Source: Sinonovacula constricta
Lineage: Eukaryota > Mollusca > Bivalvia > Cardiida > Solecurtidae
Assembly: GCA_007844125.1 (NCBI GenBank)
Contig: CM017567.1
Coordinates: forward strand, 40,328,690 to 40,392,689
Length of the DNA: 64,000 bases
Direction: 5' to 3'
A program made the translations under genes and the position numbers. Shown one piece after another: positions 60,099 through 64,000 of the stretch (position 1 is its first letter; each line of letters starts with the position of its first letter). Below the pieces are notes generated by a model, which was not told the origin of the DNA, ran no database searches, and was given only the letters and a program-made list of their open reading frames with translations.

Positions 60099-61319
60099 GG
60101 TTACGCACGTTTAGAATTTCCCTGATTGTAAGCTAGCATATTTTTACACATTTCGCGTCCATTAATCTAATTTACAAATAGACAAATTTGACTATAAAAA
60201 TAATTTTACGAATTTATCAGTTTTTTTTCCTGGGTCGTATTGCATTTTGTTTTAAAAAGCTATTGCAATTTATATACAACTAATGAAATAACTAACTGAA
60301 TTGTGTTAGGACCCGTACGAAGCAAAATGCATCACGTGTTGTTTTATTTAACGCTATCATGTTACTTACCGGAATGACATTCGATAATCTTCGGTATTTT
60401 CGCCCAGATTGGCGAAAATAGGAATTGGAAGAAATAAACATATTTGGGCAAATTACTTGCTGTAACCTCTAACTTCTGGCGTTTTGCCCGTTGCTACGGG
60501 TATTACTAAACGATAAAATGACAAGGACAAATTATAATGTTCTCAATTCCATATCTCTTTTCTCCATCTAGTGGTGACTTCTATGCTATATCTTTGTTTA
60601 AGCAGTTTAGAAAAGTACCGTTAGTCGGAATTCGGCCAAGACTAACACTGCATGGAACCGGAATAGGTTTCGGCCTGCACTTGCTGTGTTGATTACTAGC
60701 CAGGTTTAAAATCAGGCAAAGGGCGGCATGTGTTTAGATTTGAATAGCAGAATAAAGACGAGACGGAGCTGGAAAACGTGGAATTTTGATGTGAACGCAT
60801 TCTGATATCCCCATAAGCAAACAGCTTTTAAATAATTTTAACAATTTGCGCACGGTCAATGAAAAAAAAAACATGCAGTTGACAGCCAGCAAAAGTTACT
60901 ATGACCACTTTAGAGACGCCATTATGCAATTAAAGCAAAATGGACGAATAACAGCACCTGCTAAAATGCGCAGGACCATAATCTTTTGCACAATGTCAAA
61001 AAGCAATAAATGATAAGATCTATCTACTTACATGCATCTTTTATGATCCGACATCTCCACATTTAACACAAAACACATCACAATTACACTTCTTGGCATT
61101 CACAGTCTGTGTCCATAACACGAACAGTTCATCTTCATAAAAACGAGTGTCCTTCCTTTACACAATTTGAAACACTTGTTGCCATCCATTCATTTTTGCA
61201 ATTAATTTTTACACATAATAACTTACACAGATACACTTTAGGATCAAAGTTAAATTTCCAAACGTTCATTTCAAATTAAAATATTTAAAATGATAGTTCA
61301 ATAAATAGCTTGTCAGACG
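60099..61319. other. Unannotated spacer with a perfect hairpin
   Basis: TATTTTCGCC and GGCGAAAATA form a 10-bp inverted repeat with a 6-nt loop at 60395-60420. No RNA gene is recognised. Confidence 0.4.
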
Positions 61320-61440
61320 GATCAACCCAGCACTACATTTGGCGCAAAATTGATTTCCCGCCCCGACATATGCGCGCGCAGATTTTACAAGAGCCGTTTA
61401 AGCCGCTATTTCTGATTGGATGCAAGCGTTCGATCTCTGT
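61320..61440 (-). promoter_or_regulatory. Promoter-like patch with E2F-like and CCAAT motifs
   Basis: TTTGGCGCAAAA (61338-61349), TTTCCCGCCCC (61354-61364), TGCGCGCGCA (61371-61380) and an inverted CCAAT (GATTGG, 61414-61419) are clustered. On the minus strand a possible first exon would end at 61032 (ATGCAT|gtaagt). No coding sequence follows clearly. Confidence 0.35.
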
Positions 61441-62369
61441 CGAATTTTACCGGGAATACACAATACAATTTATTTTGAATATTAAATAGTTTTACGCATA
61501 TGTTTATTTATATGATAATACACGCGAATTGTACAATGTGACACAGCATCTAGCGTGTATTAAATAAAGAAAAGGAACAGTAAACCCTATTTCTTTGTAC
61601 AGCGATCCAAACTTCGGCAATCTTCGTACAAAATCGGAGATCTTCTTCAAGATAGCCGCATTTAAAAAACAATGTTGAAAATATTTTGTTTCTTAACGGT
61701 CTTGTTCGACAAAAAATGCTATTTTGGTCGAACATAAAAAATAATTTGTGGAGAAATGTGCTTACATGACGTAGTAATTACAAAAGCAAATGTAGCTCCG
61801 TTTAGATTAGCAGATACAAATAAAGCAGGTGAAGCAGAAATAGCAACAGAAGCGGCTAAAGCAAAATTAACGGTAACAGCAGCATTAACGTAAGCAGTAA
61901 AAGTAACATTAAAGAAACAGTAACAAAATACATAATGACAGTTACATTGACTGAGTACGTTTTCCCCATTATGTCTCTGCTTTGTTTTATGTTTTCCTCA
62001 CTATGTATGTCCTGAAACTGCAGTATCAATTCAGTTACAGAAAACGTAAAATTATCAAAGCGCTGCAGGCACTGTGGTATCCATTGCAAACTATAAACAT
62101 GGTCTGCGATTGAGCCTAACCAAGTACTCTCACTTTGACTCTTTGATGCTAGTATTCAAAATATCCATAAAAGAAAAGAATGTGTTTCATTTACATGCAA
62201 GAAGGTGTCGTGACTTGATAATGGCACTGAAGATAGACATTGGGTTACCAGTAGGAAAATAAAAACACATGTCTTTCAATGCTATATTTTACTTTACTTC
62301 TAAGAAAGGTGGCTTGGCAAACGTCTTTTTACCAGTAGGTACCGATTCTCACTTTTCGTATATAAAAGG
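61441..62369. other. Unannotated spacer
   Basis: AT-rich. No exon or repeat recognised. Confidence 0.4.
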
Positions 62370-63110
62370 ACGATATTTACATTCATGTGTAACTATCCTT
62401 GTGGGCAAGTATTTGGTAAATATTTACTTGCTATAGAAAATATAAAAAAAAACTTTTTTTTTCTTTTATCAACTGAGAACGTCCAAGCCTGCACCATGCA
62501 CGTAAAATTGTTTGTTGTTGAAAAAGATCAGAGTTTTAAAAATGAACATTACAGTGAAAATAAGTCAATTAAAAGTAAAATTATTAATAATATTGTATGT
62601 ATTAGATGTATGAAAATAAATACCTACCTGCAAGGGAGATAAACGTGTCTTTCTTTCATTTAGAAAATAGGAAATGTTTAACCTTTTTTTACTTTACGGA
62701 TATTTTCCTAAAATTTTTAACAAGATGTACTGTGTATAGCTTTGCAATTCCGCTCCGTATTTAGTATATATTCTGTTACTGCAGAAAAGGAAGTGTGTTG
62801 TTATTGTTGTTGTTTTCATTTTTAACAGCCGCGAACGTCCAAGCCTGCAGCATGCACATAAAACAGTTTGTTGTTGAAAAGGATCCGAGTTAAGGTTCTT
62901 GAACATTACAACGAAAAAAAGCCAATTAAAAGTAAAATTATTAATAATATTAAATAAATTCGATGAAAAATAAATACCTATCTACAAGGGAGGTAAAGTA
63001 CCTTTCTTTCATTTCGAAAATAGGGAATATGTTTTACGTTTATTTAATGTTCGGATATTTTCCTAAAATCTTCAAACAGACGTACGGTGTATAGTTTTGC
63101 AATTCAGCTA
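62370..63110. repeat. Fold-back repeat family H, tandem pair
   Basis: Two ~380-bp units share gaacgtccaagcctgcaNcat, ttgtttgttgttgaaaaaga, attaaaagtaaaattattaa, aaatacctacctgcaaggga and ggatattttcctaaaat. Same family as 36240-36930. Confidence 0.85.
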
Positions 63111-63309
63111 CCATTATGACCTTGTGAAGGCCTTTTCTAAGTTGGCTGTATTCTTTTATGTCATATCTTTGCGTTAGTTTCTGTAGAGCCGACCATCTCT
63201 TTAAGGAAACGATTTAATAGATTGCTATTTAAATAATATCTGACACCCTTAACAAGAAATAAAATCATAGAAAATTTATATATATATATGGATAACTTCA
63301 ACGGCATTG

Positions 63310-63824
63310 TTAAAGGTAGTGTTCGACAGTTTGAACCAAACCTTTTTGTCAGATAACAAAATAAGTCATTGTTATCTGAAAGGGTCCTGCAAAATACGGT
63401 TCATTGATGAACTATATCATTGTGAACAGTAAAGCATAAATCCTTTATTCATCATCGTAAAAAAAAGGTTTCTATCTGAGGCACGCTGCAGAGATAGCTA
63501 TTTTTAAACTAACACGTGACCTCTTACTGTTGAGTTTATTTTATATCGTTATTCGGCCAATCCGCTCTGACGTCGATGGCTATTTTTAGCAGAAATCCCA
63601 ATCTTGCTTTTTTATGATTTTTATTTTTATTTTGAAAGAACTAACATTTAGGGCGATTTATTTTTTGATGTGTACTCTCCAACAATTGAATTTAAAATCA
63701 AAATCGTCTTTCCTTAGATTTAAGTACGAGTTTATTCAGAGATCGTGCCAAAAGTTTTCCAAAGCAGGGGTAAGATATTGTTACATGCATTTGATGCGGA
63801 CAAACTGTTGGTTACCACCTTTAA
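63310..63824 (+). mobile_element. MITE family A, complete reference copy
   Basis: Runs from ttaaaggtagtgttcgacag to gttggttaccacctttaa, about 515 bp. It contains the interior words gtcctgcaaaatacggttca, gaggcacgctgcagagatag, ctctgacgtcgatggctatt and the right end aggggtaagatattgttaca, which matches the 77-bp satellite unit at 1-3240. Confidence 0.93.
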
Positions 63825-64000
63825 AGCAATAATAACTCTCCCGGATACATTGTTTAACCGGCTTTAAATGACAGTTTTAAATGGTATTTAGTTTAGAAAT
63901 AAACCATAGACAGCTTATTTGTCGACAAAGTTAGAATCTGTAAATATGGTAATTGGTATAAAAAGTGGAAGACAAACACAAAACTGTAAAAGAAGCAAAG

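Overview
This is eukaryotic DNA from an AT-rich, repeat-laden invertebrate genome. A lophotrochozoan, most likely a bivalve mollusc, fits best: tRNA-derived SINEs with short A-rich or CAAA-type tails, many short inverted-repeat transposons (MITEs), large minisatellite blocks, small exons with GT/AG introns, and a degraded non-LTR reverse transcriptase. The species assignment is inference. There is no bacterial gene organisation; almost every long open frame is an artefact of tandem repeats.

One protein-coding gene is well supported. It runs on the minus strand from 44419 down to 11920 and its 3' part lies outside the window or was not found. Eleven small exons (1: 44308-44419; 2: 42630-42802; 3: 40973-41078; 4: 37118-37203; 5: 35684-35845; 6: 33160-33253; 7: 31210-31279; 8: 27027-27199; 9: 21507-21660; 10: 20270-20363; 11: 11920-11977) join with matching intron phases into 1282 nt (427 codons plus 1 nt). 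The product has the layout of an ABCG-type half-transporter: nucleotide-binding domain first, then a linker, then the first membrane helices. Every catalytic motif of the nucleotide-binding domain is degenerate (Walker A, Q-loop, signature, Walker B, D-loop, H-loop) although the frame and splice sites are kept. It reads as a pseudo-ATPase ABCG subunit, the most interesting biology here.

The rest is repeats. Left end: a 77-bp satellite (1-3240) that matches the terminus of a dispersed MITE (called family A here), a degenerate 31-bp array, a 64-bp array split by a TA-flanked pogo/Tigger-like element (6455-7321), and a LINE reverse-transcriptase relic. At 9.9-20.3 kb: nested MITEs A and B, SINEs, a 34-bp minisatellite, ATT/ATC microsatellites, and a 5' LTR plus tRNA-Pro primer site plus broken gag of a Gypsy-like element. 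At 20-44 kb: the introns of the ABCG gene, filled with MITEs A to I and SINEs. MITE B (about 375 bp, 9-bp target duplication) carries what looks like the promoter and first exon of a RecQ-like helicase.

At 45.4-49.06 kb lies a 3.6-kb CAGTC-based array. At 49.1-58.5 kb is a mosaic of ATC/CAG/ATA low-complexity DNA with a 56-bp array, a 27-bp array (about 27 copies) and segmental duplications. The right end (58.6-64 kb) holds a truncated SINE, fold-back repeats, a promoter-like patch near 61.35 kb and a full-length MITE A.
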